Origin: Pseudoalteromonas neustonica
GTDB taxonomy: Bacteria > Pseudomonadota > Gammaproteobacteria > Enterobacterales > Alteromonadaceae
Length of the DNA stretch: 64,000 bases
Direction of reading: 5' to 3'
Assembly: GCF_001653135.1 (NCBI RefSeq)
Contig: NZ_BDDS01000002.1
Span: 523,809-587,808 of the forward strand
Made by a program: the position numbers and the translations under genes. Position 1 is the stretch's first letter; the number at the start of each line of letters is the position of its first letter. Shown here piece by piece: positions 36,762 to 45,816 of this stretch. The notes beneath the pieces are model-generated. The model worked only from the letters and a program-made list of their open reading frames with translations. It was not told where the DNA came from and did no database searches.

Positions 36762-37025
36762 GGGCGTGTTGACCTTTCGTGATTGATTTTGCAGCAGTAT
36801 GTTTGGTATTTAGGCAAGGCAGAGCCTATGTCGTGTGGTTGTTCCCCATAAATAGGTGATAACGCAGTATAAATACCAAACATGCGCTGCCCAAAGGGTT
36901 CTTCCTAGGGGCGATTGACTCTTTGTTACTCGGTTTTTACTTAGCCCGCTAGGTTACAAACCTCGCGCCGCGATTAAATCGCCCCTAGGTTGAACAAATT
37001 TCAATCCACAAAGGTCAACACGCCC
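36762..37025 (+). repeat. 264-bp MITE, family B, copy 2
   Basis: It begins GGGCGTGTTGACCTTTCGTG and ends with AGGTCAACACGCCC. It is an inverted copy of 33040-33303 with only scattered base changes. Hairpin 1 spans 36791-36890: outer GCAGC/GCTGC, then ATGTTTGGTATTTA pairing TAAATACCAAACAT, with GGCAAGGC (36813-36820) facing AACGCAGTA (36861-36869). Hairpin 2 spans 36904-36989. The right edge reaches the stop codon of the neighbouring lipoprotein gene. With the flanking spacer it accounts for the rest of the 1-kb gap between genes. Confidence 0.85.
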
Positions 37026-37447
37026 TAATAGATTACTGTAAAATAATAATAAACAGACTCTATCTGATTTTTTTGGTTTTTGAGCTCAAGTATCAGTTTC
37101 CAGGTCATGTTTCGTTCTGAACAAATACCGACCATTGCATTTGCAGTCAACACATTATCTTGTAATTTAAACTGCAGCGGAATGTAACCCATATACATAG
37201 TCACACCTTCAAGTTTCGCGCTGTGGATAATATTACCGTCGCTAAGGGAGACATTAATTTTAAAGGGAGTTTCAGGAGAAATAAGGTGCTCACTTAACCA
37301 TATTTTAGCTTTTTTTGGGTATGTGCAAGCTTGATTAGGCTGACATTGTGAGTTTGTTGCTATCTCATCTTTATTTGCTGTGATCGGATCGCAGGCAATT
37401 AATAAGGTAAGTGTAAAAATAAACACTATAATATGCTTAATTGACAT
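37025..37447 (-). CDS. Small lipoprotein of unknown function
   Basis: A 140-residue protein with a signal peptide and lipobox LIAC (Cys19). The mature part has a CQPNQAC loop, then a predicted beta-sandwich (KIWLSEHLISPETPFKINVS, VTMYMGYIPLQFKL, AMVGICSERNMTWKLILEL). I do not recognise the family, though position divergent to the cbb3 operon raises the possibility of a link to copper or respiration. The stop codon TAG is read from the last base of the MITE plus its flanking TA, so the original C-terminus may have been altered. Confidence 0.6.
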   Translation of the reverse strand: MSIKHIIVFIFTLTLLIACDPITANKDEIATNSQCQPNQACTYPKKAKIWLSEHLISPETPFKINVSLSDGNIIHSAKLEGVTMYMGYIPLQFKLQDNVLTANAMVGICSERNMTWKLILELKNQKNQIESVYYYFTVIY

Positions 37448-37572
37448 TGTAATCCTTGAGCAAAGTAAAGGGCGATACTAATAATTCCCCTATTAAAATA
37501 CAAGTTTAGTGAAACGATCAGAGTCAATTACTAAGAAAGTGTGTCAAAAAGTAAACAACTACATGATAAAAA

Positions 37573-37586
37573 TTGATTGATGTCAT
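37573..37586. promoter_or_regulatory. FNR-type box upstream of ccoN
   Basis: TTGATTGATGTCAT matches the FNR consensus TTGAT-N4-ATCAA at eight of ten positions. It lies about 200 bases before ccoN, with a TATCTT -10-like hexamer at 37605-37610, roughly where a class II FNR promoter would need it. An fnr gene is 7 kb downstream. Confidence 0.5.
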
Positions 37587-37786
37587 AATTTTATGCAATT
37601 GACCTATCTTTTTTAGGCCAAAAAATTTATCATTTCCCCGCAAAATAAGGGTTTCGCGAGTTTGTTTTCTGAAGCAGTCATGGCATTGAGGGTTTTAGGT
37701 AACATACTTGTGAAGTAATAGTAGGCCCCACTTTTTAAAGTGGGTAATTCATTTCTAAACGCATTTATTGCAGCGGAAGCCAGAAA

Positions 37787-39220
37787 ATGAGCCAAACAGT
37801 AGCATCACAAACTGAGTATAACTATAAAGTTGTACGCCAATTCGCTATTATGACAGTGATTTGGGGCATCGTTGGCATGAGTGTTGGGGTTCTGATTGCT
37901 GCCCAATTAGCTTGGCCAGCACTTAACTTCGATACACCATGGTTAACATACTCTCGACTACGTCCGTTACACACGAACGCAGTAATTTTCGCATTTGGTA
38001 CAAGCGCACTTTTTGCGACATCATATTATGTCGTACAACGTACTTGTCAAACGCGCCTTTTCTCAGATAAATTAGCCGCCTTTTCATTTTGGGGTTGGCA
38101 GTTAATTATCGTGCTTGCGGTCATCACATTACCACTAGGTATTACAAGTTCTAAAGAGTATGCGGAACTAGAATGGCCGATTGATATTTTAATCACCGTT
38201 GTTTGGATTGTTTACGCCATCGTGTTTTTTGGCACGTTAATTAAGCGTAAAGTATCGCACATCTACGTTGCTAACTGGTTTTATGCTGGTTTTATAATCA
38301 CTGTTGCTGTATTGCATATTGTAAATAGTATGGCTGTTCCAGTGTCATTAACTAAATCATATTCCATCTATGCAGGCGCCGTAGATGCAATGGTTCAGTG
38401 GTGGTATGGTCACAATGCTGTTGGCTTCCTTCTAACTGCTGGTTTCTTAGGTATGATGTACTACTTTGTACCAAAACAAGCTGGTCGTCCGGTGTACTCT
38501 TATCGCTTATCAGTTGTTCACTTTTGGGCTCTAATTTCTTTATACATCTGGGCTGGTCCTCACCACTTACACTACACCGCGCTGCCAGATTGGACGCAAA
38601 GTTTAGGCATGGTTATGTCCATCATCTTATTTGTTCCTTCATGGGGCGGTATGATAAATGGCATAATGACTCTATCAGGTGCATGGCATAAATTACGTAC
38701 TGACCCAGTACTTCGTTTCTTAGTTGTTTCATTGTCTTTCTATGGTATGTCTACCTTTGAAGGCCCAATGATGGCGATTAAATCTGTAAATGCTCTGTCT
38801 CATTACACTGACTGGACCGTAGGTCACGTACACTCTGGTGCGTTAGGTTGGGTTGCAATGATATCTATTGGTGCTATTTATCACCTTATCCCTGCTCTAT
38901 TCTCGCAAGGACGTATGTACAGCGTGAAACTAGTTAATACCCATTTCTGGTTACATACTGTAGGTGTTGTTTTATACATCGTTGCAATGTGGATTTCAGG
39001 TGTAATGCAAGGTCTAATGTGGCGTGCAGTAAATTCTGACGGTACATTAATGTATAGCTTTGTCCAATCGCTACAAGCGTCACACCCTTTCTATGTTATG
39101 CGCTTTGTAGGCGGTGTATTCATCGTAGCGGGCATGCTAGTTATGGCTTATAACGTTTACCGTACAATTGCAGCGAAGAATGATTCGTTGAAATTAGACG
39201 CGCAAGCACAATTAGCATAA
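37787..39220 (+). CDS. ccoN: cbb3-type cytochrome c oxidase subunit I
   Basis: A 477-residue heme-copper oxidase catalytic subunit with twelve membrane helices. The heme-ligand region [13 protein letters not shown] (His62), the [10 protein letters not shown] and [19 protein letters not shown] copper-ligand blocks, and [16 protein letters not shown] near the end are all present. It reduces oxygen to water with high affinity under low oxygen and pumps protons. It heads the ccoNOQP operon, ten bases before ccoO. Confidence 0.97.
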   Translation: MSQTVASQTEYNYKVVRQFAIMTVIWGIVGMSVGVLIAAQLAWPALNFDTPWLTYSRLRPLHTNAVIFAFGTSALFATSYYVVQRTCQTRLFSDKLAAFSFWGWQLIIVLAVITLPLGITSSKEYAELEWPIDILITVVWIVYAIVFFGTLIKRKVSHIYVANWFYAGFIITVAVLHIVNSMAVPVSLTKSYSIYAGAVDAMVQWWYGHNAVGFLLTAGFLGMMYYFVPKQAGRPVYSYRLSVVHFWALISLYIWAGPHHLHYTALPDWTQSLGMVMSIILFVPSWGGMINGIMTLSGAWHKLRTDPVLRFLVVSLSFYGMSTFEGPMMAIKSVNALSHYTDWTVGHVHSGALGWVAMISIGAIYHLIPALFSQGRMYSVKLVNTHFWLHTVGVVLYIVAMWISGVMQGLMWRAVNSDGTLMYSFVQSLQASHPFYVMRFVGGVFIVAGMLVMAYNVYRTIAAKNDSLKLDAQAQLA

Positions 39221-39229
39221 CGGAGTGAG

Positions 39230-39907
39230 ATGATGAGCAATAAAAAATCACAAAATAAGCATGAAATAGTTGAAAAGAACGTTGGCCTGATGGCTATCTT
39301 AACTGTGTTTGCAATCAGCTTTGGTGCATTAGTAGAGATTACTCCACTGATGTTCCAAGACGACACAACTAAGCCTGTTGATGGGCTTCGTCCATTAAAC
39401 GCGCTTGAAATGGAAGGTCGCGATATCTATGTACGTGAAGGTTGTTATAACTGTCACTCACAAATGATTCGCCCTTTTCGTGATGAAGTTGAGCGTTATG
39501 GTCATTACTCTGTAGCTGGTGAGTCAGTATGGGATCACCCATTTCAGTGGGGTTCAAAGCGAACTGGTCCTGATCTTGCCCGTGTAGGTAAACGTTACTC
39601 AGACGATTGGCATTATGCTCACTTAATGGACCCACGTGCTGTGGTACCTGAATCGAATATGCCAGGATACCCTTGGTTAGATGAGAATCGCGTTGATACT
39701 AGCTTGACTCTTAAAAAACTTAAAATTTTCCGTGACACATTTGCTATTAACCCAGAAAACCCGGCACACCCAGGTTTAGGGTACGGTAGTGATGAGGAAC
39801 TAATAGCAGACGTTGCCAAAGTTGATGCAATGAATAACAACAAGGGTGCGACAGAAATGCAAGCCCTTATTGCTTATTTGCAACAGCTTGGCACGCACTT
39901 GAAGTAA
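39230..39907 (+). CDS. ccoO: cbb3-type cytochrome c oxidase subunit II
   Basis: A 225-residue membrane-anchored mono-heme cytochrome c. One N-terminal helix ([19 protein letters not shown]) is followed by the heme-binding motif CYNCHS (Cys72, Cys75, His76) and [12 protein letters not shown], and the axial methionine region SNMPGYPWL. It passes electrons from CcoP to the CcoN site. It is six bases before ccoQ. Confidence 0.97.
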   Translation: MMSNKKSQNKHEIVEKNVGLMAILTVFAISFGALVEITPLMFQDDTTKPVDGLRPLNALEMEGRDIYVREGCYNCHSQMIRPFRDEVERYGHYSVAGESVWDHPFQWGSKRTGPDLARVGKRYSDDWHYAHLMDPRAVVPESNMPGYPWLDENRVDTSLTLKKLKIFRDTFAINPENPAHPGLGYGSDEELIADVAKVDAMNNNKGATEMQALIAYLQQLGTHLK

Positions 39908-39913
39908 TTAATT

Positions 39914-40099
39914 ATGGATTACGGAACATACAGAGGCGTTTTAACTCTGATAATTTTAGTATTATTTATTGTTATTGTTGTGTGGGCATTCAGCAAGCGT
40001 AGCAAAACACGCTTTGACAGTGCTGCTAATGCCATTTTCGAAGATGAAAAAGAGCATAACAAAACAATCTCTAACGAGGAAAAGGGGTCTGAGAAATGA
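39914..40099 (+). CDS. ccoQ: cbb3-type oxidase subunit IV
   Basis: A 61-residue single-helix protein (TLIILVLFIVIVVWAFSKRS) with an acidic cytoplasmic tail, the usual CcoQ design. CcoQ stabilises the oxidase, especially against oxygen damage. Its stop overlaps the ccoP start (ATGA), so the two are coupled. Confidence 0.93.
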   Translation: MDYGTYRGVLTLIILVLFIVIVVWAFSKRSKTRFDSAANAIFEDEKEHNKTISNEEKGSEK

Positions 40100-41061
40100 C
40101 TAGCTTTTGGAGTATATGGGTTATTGTATTAACCCTTGCGTGCCTATTTATTATTTTTGGCCTACTAGTGTGGAACTTAAAGAACTACGCTGGGGTTGAA
40201 GAGGGTGAAAGCTGTGGGCATGAGTTTGATGGGATTGAAGAACTAAACAACCCACTGCCTAAGTGGTGGACTTACATGTTCTTTGCAACATTTGCATGGT
40301 CAGTATACTACCTTGCCGCTTACCCAGGTTTAGGTAATTGGGAAGGCGTATTTAAATGGACTAGTTCTAACCAAGGTATTACTTCTTTAGAAGAGTCTAA
40401 AAAGGCAACTGAAGATGCACTAGCTAACGGTCAGCGAGTTCAATTAGATCAAGAATTTGTTGATGCAGATAAACGTTTTGGCCCTATATTTGAAGGCTAT
40501 GCTAGCCAAGATATTGAAATGCTTGTTAAAGACGACAAAGCACTTGAAATTGGTCAACGCTTATACGCTCAGAACTGTTCGCAGTGTCACGGTTCAGATG
40601 CTCGTGGTGGTCACGGCTTCCCTGACCTAACGGATAAAGACTGGTTATACGGCGGCACGCCTGACAAAATTAAAGAAACACTACTTTATGGTCGTGTTGC
40701 TGCAATGCCACCATGGGGTGCTGCTTTAGGCGAACAAGGCGTTAAAGAAATGACCGCGCATGTTTTAAGCTTATCAGGTCGTACTGTTAACCAAAAAGAT
40801 GCGAAAGCTGGTGAAGCTAAGTTTGCCATGTGTGCTGCATGTCATGGTGTTGATGGTAAAGGTTCTGTTGCCCATAACTTACCATTTGGTGCTCCTAACT
40901 TAACAGATAACATCTGGTTATATGGTGGTTCTCAACGTGCTGTTGAAGAAACATTAAATAACGGTCGTGCTGGTGTAATGCCTGCGTGGAAAGACATTTT
41001 AGGTGAAGACAAAGTTCATCTATTAACGGCTTATGTTTACAGTTTATCGCAAGATAAATAA
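40096..41061 (+). CDS. ccoP: cbb3-type cytochrome c oxidase subunit III
   Basis: A 321-residue di-heme membrane cytochrome c. An N-terminal helix (VIVLTLACLFIIFGLLVWNL) and a second helix (TYMFFATFAWSVYYLAAYPG) are followed by two CxxCH sites, CSQCH at 161-165 and CAACH at 246-250, each with its downstream methionine region (AAMPPWG and GVMPAWK). It receives electrons from soluble cytochromes and passes them to CcoO. A terminator follows the gene. Confidence 0.97.
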   Translation: MTSFWSIWVIVLTLACLFIIFGLLVWNLKNYAGVEEGESCGHEFDGIEELNNPLPKWWTYMFFATFAWSVYYLAAYPGLGNWEGVFKWTSSNQGITSLEESKKATEDALANGQRVQLDQEFVDADKRFGPIFEGYASQDIEMLVKDDKALEIGQRLYAQNCSQCHGSDARGGHGFPDLTDKDWLYGGTPDKIKETLLYGRVAAMPPWGAALGEQGVKEMTAHVLSLSGRTVNQKDAKAGEAKFAMCAACHGVDGKGSVAHNLPFGAPNLTDNIWLYGGSQRAVEETLNNGRAGVMPAWKDILGEDKVHLLTAYVYSLSQDK

Positions 41062-41121
41062 GCAAAACGTTAATTAAATGTTTAAATATTAATCTTTTAA
41101 TTCAATAGATTAATTAAGATC

Positions 41122-41150
41122 AAAAAAGCCTCCATCTGGAGGCTTTTTTT
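41122..41150 (+). terminator. Rho-independent terminator of ccoNOQP
   Basis: AAAAGCCTCC pairs with GGAGGCTTTT around an ATCT loop, ending in a T run. It divides the structural operon from the assembly genes. Confidence 0.9.
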
Positions 41151-41209
41151 TAGTCTTTTTAATTCAAATCCTATAAAATACCTACACCGTAAACAAATTA
41201 AGCTTACTT

Positions 41210-41701
41210 ATGAACCCTACTCCTTGGTATAAAAATTTCTGGCCTTGGTTCTTAATCTTTTTCCCAGCAATTACTATCATTGGCTGCATATCATTATTTA
41301 TTACGGCAATTGGGAATGGCCCCGATATGGTCGTCGATGATTATTATAAAAAAGGTAAAGCGATTAATTTAGAACTGAGTAAATTTGATAAAGCAAAGGC
41401 TTTATACTTGCATGGTGAACTTGGTGTTGAAGCAGATAAAGTAAGTTTTAAATTTACCAAGGGTGACACAAGCAATATTCACTCTTTAAAGTTATCATTT
41501 TATCATAGAACAATCCAAGCTCATGATTTTGATATACACCTGACGCCCAACGCAAAAAGTGAATTCACAGCCATTATTCCTAGTTTTGTAAATGGAACAT
41601 ACACTGTATTTATCGAGCCCGTTGATGGTAGCTGGAAACTAAAAGAAAACATTACTTTGCCAAGTGAACAAAGTATTTCTATAAGCCCTGAATATAAGTA
41701 G
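41210..41701 (+). CDS. ccoH: FixH/CcoH-type cbb3 assembly protein
   Basis: A 163-residue protein with one N-terminal membrane helix (FFPAITIIGCISLFITAIG) and a periplasmic beta domain (MVVDDYYKKGKAINLELSKF is the FixH signature). CcoH binds the cbb3 complex during assembly. It lies between the ccoNOQP terminator and ccoI, ten bases from ccoI. No ccoG gene is present in this cluster, which differs from the common ccoGHIS order. Confidence 0.88.
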   Translation: MNPTPWYKNFWPWFLIFFPAITIIGCISLFITAIGNGPDMVVDDYYKKGKAINLELSKFDKAKALYLHGELGVEADKVSFKFTKGDTSNIHSLKLSFYHRTIQAHDFDIHLTPNAKSEFTAIIPSFVNGTYTVFIEPVDGSWKLKENITLPSEQSISISPEYK

Positions 41702-41711
41702 TCCAAGTATT

Positions 41712-44087
41712 ATGTCTAATAATTGCTTTCATTGCCTTGAAAGTGTGCCTTCAGGCTTTAGCGCTACCGTTAATATTGACGGTAGCGAACAACCAATGTG
41801 CTGCATTGGCTGCCAAACTGTAGCCGAGACAATAGTCAGTCAAGGTATGACTGACTATTATAAATTTAGGACTGTTCGAGCAGGTAAAGTTCAGCAGCTC
41901 GTTCCAGAGCAATTGGCCTTCATCACCAGTTATGATAACCCCGATATTCAAGACGAATTTATATCTCAGACTAATGATATTAGTGAGGTATTACTAACTG
42001 TTGAAGGGATTACGTGCGCAGCTTGTGCGTGGCTAATTGAAAAACAATTATTAAATATACCGGCGATTAAACGAGTTGATGTAAATACATCAACTAATCG
42101 CGCTATGATCCAATGGGACAAAGAACGTACTCCACTAAGTGAATTAATCAAATCATTAATGGAAATTGGCTATAAAGCCTACCCTTTTCAAGCTGATATA
42201 GAAGCAAGTCAAAAACAGTTAGTTGCTAAAGCCTATATACGCCGATTAGGTGTCGCTGGTTTGATGACAATGCAAGTGATGATGTTTGCATTTGCAATGT
42301 ACTTCGGTATGTTTTCAGGCATGGAAGAAAATTTTGAGCAATATTTTCGCTGGATCAGCCTAATCCTTGCCTCCCCTGTTATTTTATATAGTGCGTTACC
42401 CTTTTTAACTAATGCGATTAATGGCCTTAAAGCAAAACAATTGAATATGGATTTGCCCGTATCATTAGCAATATTTGGTGCTTATATTGCCAGTAGTTAC
42501 GCCACAGTTATGCAAGTCGGTGAAGTATACTTTGAATCTATTTGCATGTTTACCTTCTTACTTTTACTCGGTAAATATCTAGAGTTTCGCGCTCGTCTCA
42601 AAGCAAGTGAATTTACTGCGAACTTACAAAAACTATTACCTTTAACCGCTCGCACGTTAGATAAAGACGACCAAGAACATATAATTGCGGCTAAAAAATT
42701 AAAGCTAAATGATCGCGTGTTAATAAAGCCTGGTGAAACCATTCCAGCCGATGGCGTTATCTGCTCGGGCACCACAACGGTTGACGAATCCATGATGACG
42801 GGAGAGCATTTACCTGTTAAGAAATACATTGACCATCAAGTATTTGCTGGCACTGTAAATCATGATGGTGTGATCACAATTGAAATAAACAAGATAGGCC
42901 AAAATACCTTACTTAACCAAATCATTAAACTACAACACAGCGCACTCGCCACACGCCCTAAGTTAGTTGAAATAACAGATAAAGTTGCGCAGTGGTTTGT
43001 CGCTTGTTTATTAGTTTTTGCTTCATTAACAGCCATTGGTTGGTATCAAGTTGACCCCGCACATGCGTTTTGGATCACTATTGCTGTGCTTGTCGCAACA
43101 TGTCCTTGTGCGTTGAGTTTAGCTATTCCAACCGCATTGACCTGTGCAGTCGCAACGTTAACTCGCAAAGGGATACTGATAAAACAAGCTCATGTACTTG
43201 AAACATTACCACAATTAACACGTGTCGCATTTGATAAAACAGGCACATTAACTCAAGGGCGTTTCAGTATAGACTCTGTTGATTTATTGGTTGATAGTAT
43301 CTCTAAACAACAAGTATTGGCTCTTGCTGCCCAACTTGAAAGCTATTCAGAGCACCCTATCGCGACAGCATTTAATATGTACACACCTGAGCAGCGCCAT
43401 TTATATGATATTAACGTGCACCCAGGGCTTGGTATTTCTGGTCACGATGATAATCATCATTACGCTATCGGTAAGAGTGGCTGGTTCGATAACAGTAAAT
43501 GTAATGCACAAGCAACTTTTTATGTTGATAAACAGCCTGTCGCAAATTTTTACTTTATTGATGAAGTAAAAGACAATACAGCACCCTTAATCGCCTCTTT
43601 GCAAGCTCAAGGCTTAACATGCCATATGTTAACAGGGGATGCGTCGAGTGCGGGGCAACAGATTGCTCAAAGGTTAAAGTTGGATAGTTTCAAAGTAGGT
43701 TGTCTGCCTCAAGATAAACAAAGTGAAGTTGAACTTTGGTCAAAGCAAAATGAAATTGTTGCTATGGTCGGCGACGGCGTAAACGACAGTCCTGTATTTA
43801 ACAGCGCTCACTTGTCAATTGCAATGGATACAGGTGCTGATATTTCAAAAAATACAGCTGACGTAGTTTTACTTAACAGTGACTTAGCCGCAATTGAGCA
43901 TTTGCTTATCGTATCTAAAAAAACACGACGGATAATTAAACAAAACTTAGCACTGTCGTTGCTTTATAATGGCTCTATCCTGCCACTTGCAGCATTGGGC
44001 TTAGTAGCGCCTTGGATGGCAGTGATTGGTATGTCCACAAGTTCCATTATTGTGATCTGTAACTCCCTGAGGTTATTAAAGTTATGA
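41712..44087 (+). CDS. ccoI: Copper-exporting P-type ATPase for cbb3 assembly
   Basis: A 791-residue P1B ATPase of the CopA2/FixI type that delivers copper to the periplasm for the oxidase. The cysteine-rich N-terminus (CFHC at 5-8 and CCIGC at 30-34) is typical of CcoI, followed by a heavy-metal domain with CAAC (102-105). The membrane region holds the CPC motif (TCPCALSLAIP, near residue 464), the phosphorylation motif is FDKTGTLTQG near 507, and MVGDGVNDSP follows. The stop overlaps the ccoS start (ATGA). Confidence 0.95.
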   Translation: MSNNCFHCLESVPSGFSATVNIDGSEQPMCCIGCQTVAETIVSQGMTDYYKFRTVRAGKVQQLVPEQLAFITSYDNPDIQDEFISQTNDISEVLLTVEGITCAACAWLIEKQLLNIPAIKRVDVNTSTNRAMIQWDKERTPLSELIKSLMEIGYKAYPFQADIEASQKQLVAKAYIRRLGVAGLMTMQVMMFAFAMYFGMFSGMEENFEQYFRWISLILASPVILYSALPFLTNAINGLKAKQLNMDLPVSLAIFGAYIASSYATVMQVGEVYFESICMFTFLLLLGKYLEFRARLKASEFTANLQKLLPLTARTLDKDDQEHIIAAKKLKLNDRVLIKPGETIPADGVICSGTTTVDESMMTGEHLPVKKYIDHQVFAGTVNHDGVITIEINKIGQNTLLNQIIKLQHSALATRPKLVEITDKVAQWFVACLLVFASLTAIGWYQVDPAHAFWITIAVLVATCPCALSLAIPTALTCAVATLTRKGILIKQAHVLETLPQLTRVAFDKTGTLTQGRFSIDSVDLLVDSISKQQVLALAAQLESYSEHPIATAFNMYTPEQRHLYDINVHPGLGISGHDDNHHYAIGKSGWFDNSKCNAQATFYVDKQPVANFYFIDEVKDNTAPLIASLQAQGLTCHMLTGDASSAGQQIAQRLKLDSFKVGCLPQDKQSEVELWSKQNEIVAMVGDGVNDSPVFNSAHLSIAMDTGADISKNTADVVLLNSDLAAIEHLLIVSKKTRRIIKQNLALSLLYNGSILPLAALGLVAPWMAVIGMSTSSIIVICNSLRLLKL

Positions 44088-44251
44088 GTATAATTTATAT
44101 CCTAATTCCAATTGCTATATTATTCGTTATGATCGCAATTGGTGTTTTTTTCTGGGCTGTCCGTGGCGAACAGTTTTCTGATTTAAATAAACAAGGCCAT
44201 AGTATCTTGTTTGAAGATGATAAAGAACAACATAACAAAAGTAATGATTGA
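44084..44251 (+). CDS. ccoS: cbb3 oxidase maturation protein CcoS
   Basis: A 55-residue protein read from ATG 44084, below the size of most gene-finder cutoffs. One membrane helix (YILIPIAILFVMIAIGVFFW) is followed by AVRGEQFSDL and an acidic tail; this pattern is diagnostic for CcoS. It is needed for cofactor insertion into the oxidase. It overlaps ccoI by four bases and the next gene by eight. Confidence 0.93.
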   Translation: MSIIYILIPIAILFVMIAIGVFFWAVRGEQFSDLNKQGHSILFEDDKEQHNKSND

Positions 44252-44915
44252 CCCTCTATTTATTAGTGCATTTGTGATGGGTCTCATTGGTAGTGGCCAC
44301 TGCATAGCTATGTGCGGTGGTATTGCCAGTTCTTTACAGCTTGCAACTGATAAAACAAAACCAATCTACTTTTCAATCGCCTACAACCTTGGTCGAGCTG
44401 CCAGTTACATGGCCGCAGGTGCACTTGTGGCGGGTTTAAGCAGCCATTTCGCTAATCAAAGCCATTGGCTTTCTCTTGCATTGGCATTTTTAAGTGGACT
44501 TTTTATGATTTTAGTTGGCCTTTACGTAATGCGTTTAGGTGCAAGTTTGAAATGGCTAGAATCGCTCGGAAAAATAATGGTATGGCAGCATATTGTTAAA
44601 CTAAATAAATTTTTAATGCCTATTAACTCACTTCCTAAAGCCCTAGGTTACGGCGCATTATGGGGATGGTTACCGTGTGGCTTAGTGTATTCTGCATTAA
44701 CTTGGGCGATGACCGGCAATAGCGCATTTGAAGGCGCGCTGGTTATGCTATTTTTTGCTCTAGGCACCTTCCCTGCGATGCTCAGTATAGGTATGGGCGC
44801 ACAAGCATTGCATAAGCTACTTAATCACCCTTGGGCGCGGATAACGATGGGCAGCCTACTGATTTGGTATGGCGTTTATCTACTTATTATTGCAACTGAC
44901 AAGCTAGTGCATTAA
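44244..44915 (+). CDS. TauE/SafE-like membrane protein of the cbb3 assembly cluster
   Basis: A 223-residue polytopic protein (about six helices) from the ATG at 44244, which overlaps ccoS by eight bases. The N-terminal GLIGSGHCIAMCGG motif and the later GALWGWLPCGLVYSAL are the conserved His/Cys blocks of the sulfite exporter TauE/SafE-like family that co-occurs with cbb3 assembly genes. The His/Cys content suggests metal (copper) handling, which is inference. An ATG at 44211 would extend it but lies inside ccoS. Confidence 0.85.
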   Translation: MIDPLFISAFVMGLIGSGHCIAMCGGIASSLQLATDKTKPIYFSIAYNLGRAASYMAAGALVAGLSSHFANQSHWLSLALAFLSGLFMILVGLYVMRLGASLKWLESLGKIMVWQHIVKLNKFLMPINSLPKALGYGALWGWLPCGLVYSALTWAMTGNSAFEGALVMLFFALGTFPAMLSIGMGAQALHKLLNHPWARITMGSLLIWYGVYLLIIATDKLVH

Positions 44916-44956
44916 TCTAAAGGGACTAGTGCGCCGACATTTTATGGATATAACAG

Positions 44957-45691
44957 ATGAATTTATCACACAATAAAGCAAAGACTAACTGCACGATTAG
45001 CTGTAACAATTGCAGTATCAGTCAATTATGCTTACCTTTTACACTCAATGGTCAAGAAATGGATAAACTTGATGAAATCATCGAACGTAAAAAACCACTG
45101 CACAAAGGCGACTTTTTATTTGAATCAGGTGCGCGTTTAAATGCCATTTTTGCTGTTCGTTCAGGTTCATTTAAGTCATATACTTTATCTGAGCAAGGCG
45201 ATGAACAAATAACAGGATTTCACTTAGCCGGTGATTTAGTTGGTTTTGATGCTATCAATAAAATGGCCCACCAAAGCTTTTCGCAAGCACTAGAAACTTC
45301 AATGGTATGCGAAATTCCATTTGATACATTAGATGAACTGTCAGGTAAATTGCCTAAACTACGTCAACAAATTATGCGTTTAATGAGCAATGAAATTAAC
45401 TATGATCAAGAAATGTTGTTGCTACTAAATAAAAAGTCTGCTGAAGAACGTTTAGCTAGTTTTATTTATAATTTATCAAATCGTTTTGGTGAGCGTGGCT
45501 TTTCGCGTAAAGAGTTTCGCTTTACGATGACAAGAGGTGAAATTGGTAATTATCTAGGTCTTACTGTCGAAACAATTAGCCGACTGTTAAGCCGCTTTCA
45601 AAAAGCAGACCTAATAAAAGTTGAGGGTAAGTTCATTACAATCCTCGACAGTGATGGATTACGTGATGCCGCAGCTATCCACCCGAAATAA
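44957..45691 (+). CDS. fnr: FNR/EtrA-type oxygen-sensing regulator
   Basis: A 244-residue CRP-family regulator. The N-terminal cysteine cluster [10 protein letters not shown] (Cys16, Cys19, Cys25) together with Cys118 in SMVCEIPF supplies the four ligands of the oxygen-labile 4Fe-4S cluster. A cyclic-nucleotide-type fold follows, then a DNA-binding helix ([20 protein letters not shown]) with the E-SR residues that read TTGAT. It activates or represses anaerobic and microaerobic genes. It is next to the cbb3 operon and uspE, both with FNR-like boxes upstream. Confidence 0.95.
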   Translation: MNLSHNKAKTNCTISCNNCSISQLCLPFTLNGQEMDKLDEIIERKKPLHKGDFLFESGARLNAIFAVRSGSFKSYTLSEQGDEQITGFHLAGDLVGFDAINKMAHQSFSQALETSMVCEIPFDTLDELSGKLPKLRQQIMRLMSNEINYDQEMLLLLNKKSAEERLASFIYNLSNRFGERGFSRKEFRFTMTRGEIGNYLGLTVETISRLLSRFQKADLIKVEGKFITILDSDGLRDAAAIHPK

Positions 45692-45694
45692 ACC

Positions 45695-45708
45695 TTGATC
45701 TAGCACAA
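45695..45708. promoter_or_regulatory. FNR-type box upstream of uspE
   Basis: TTGATCTAGCACAA has one perfect half site and three of five matches in the other half. It lies between fnr and uspE, about 110 bases before the uspE start. Confidence 0.4.
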
Positions 45709-45816
45709 CATAAAGTATGCTGTTACTTTAACTACTCGCTATTTACGTTACACTCTAATGAGTCTGAAATGTAAATTATATCCTTCGATAGGTATACAGT
45801 AGTTAAGGAACAGCTC

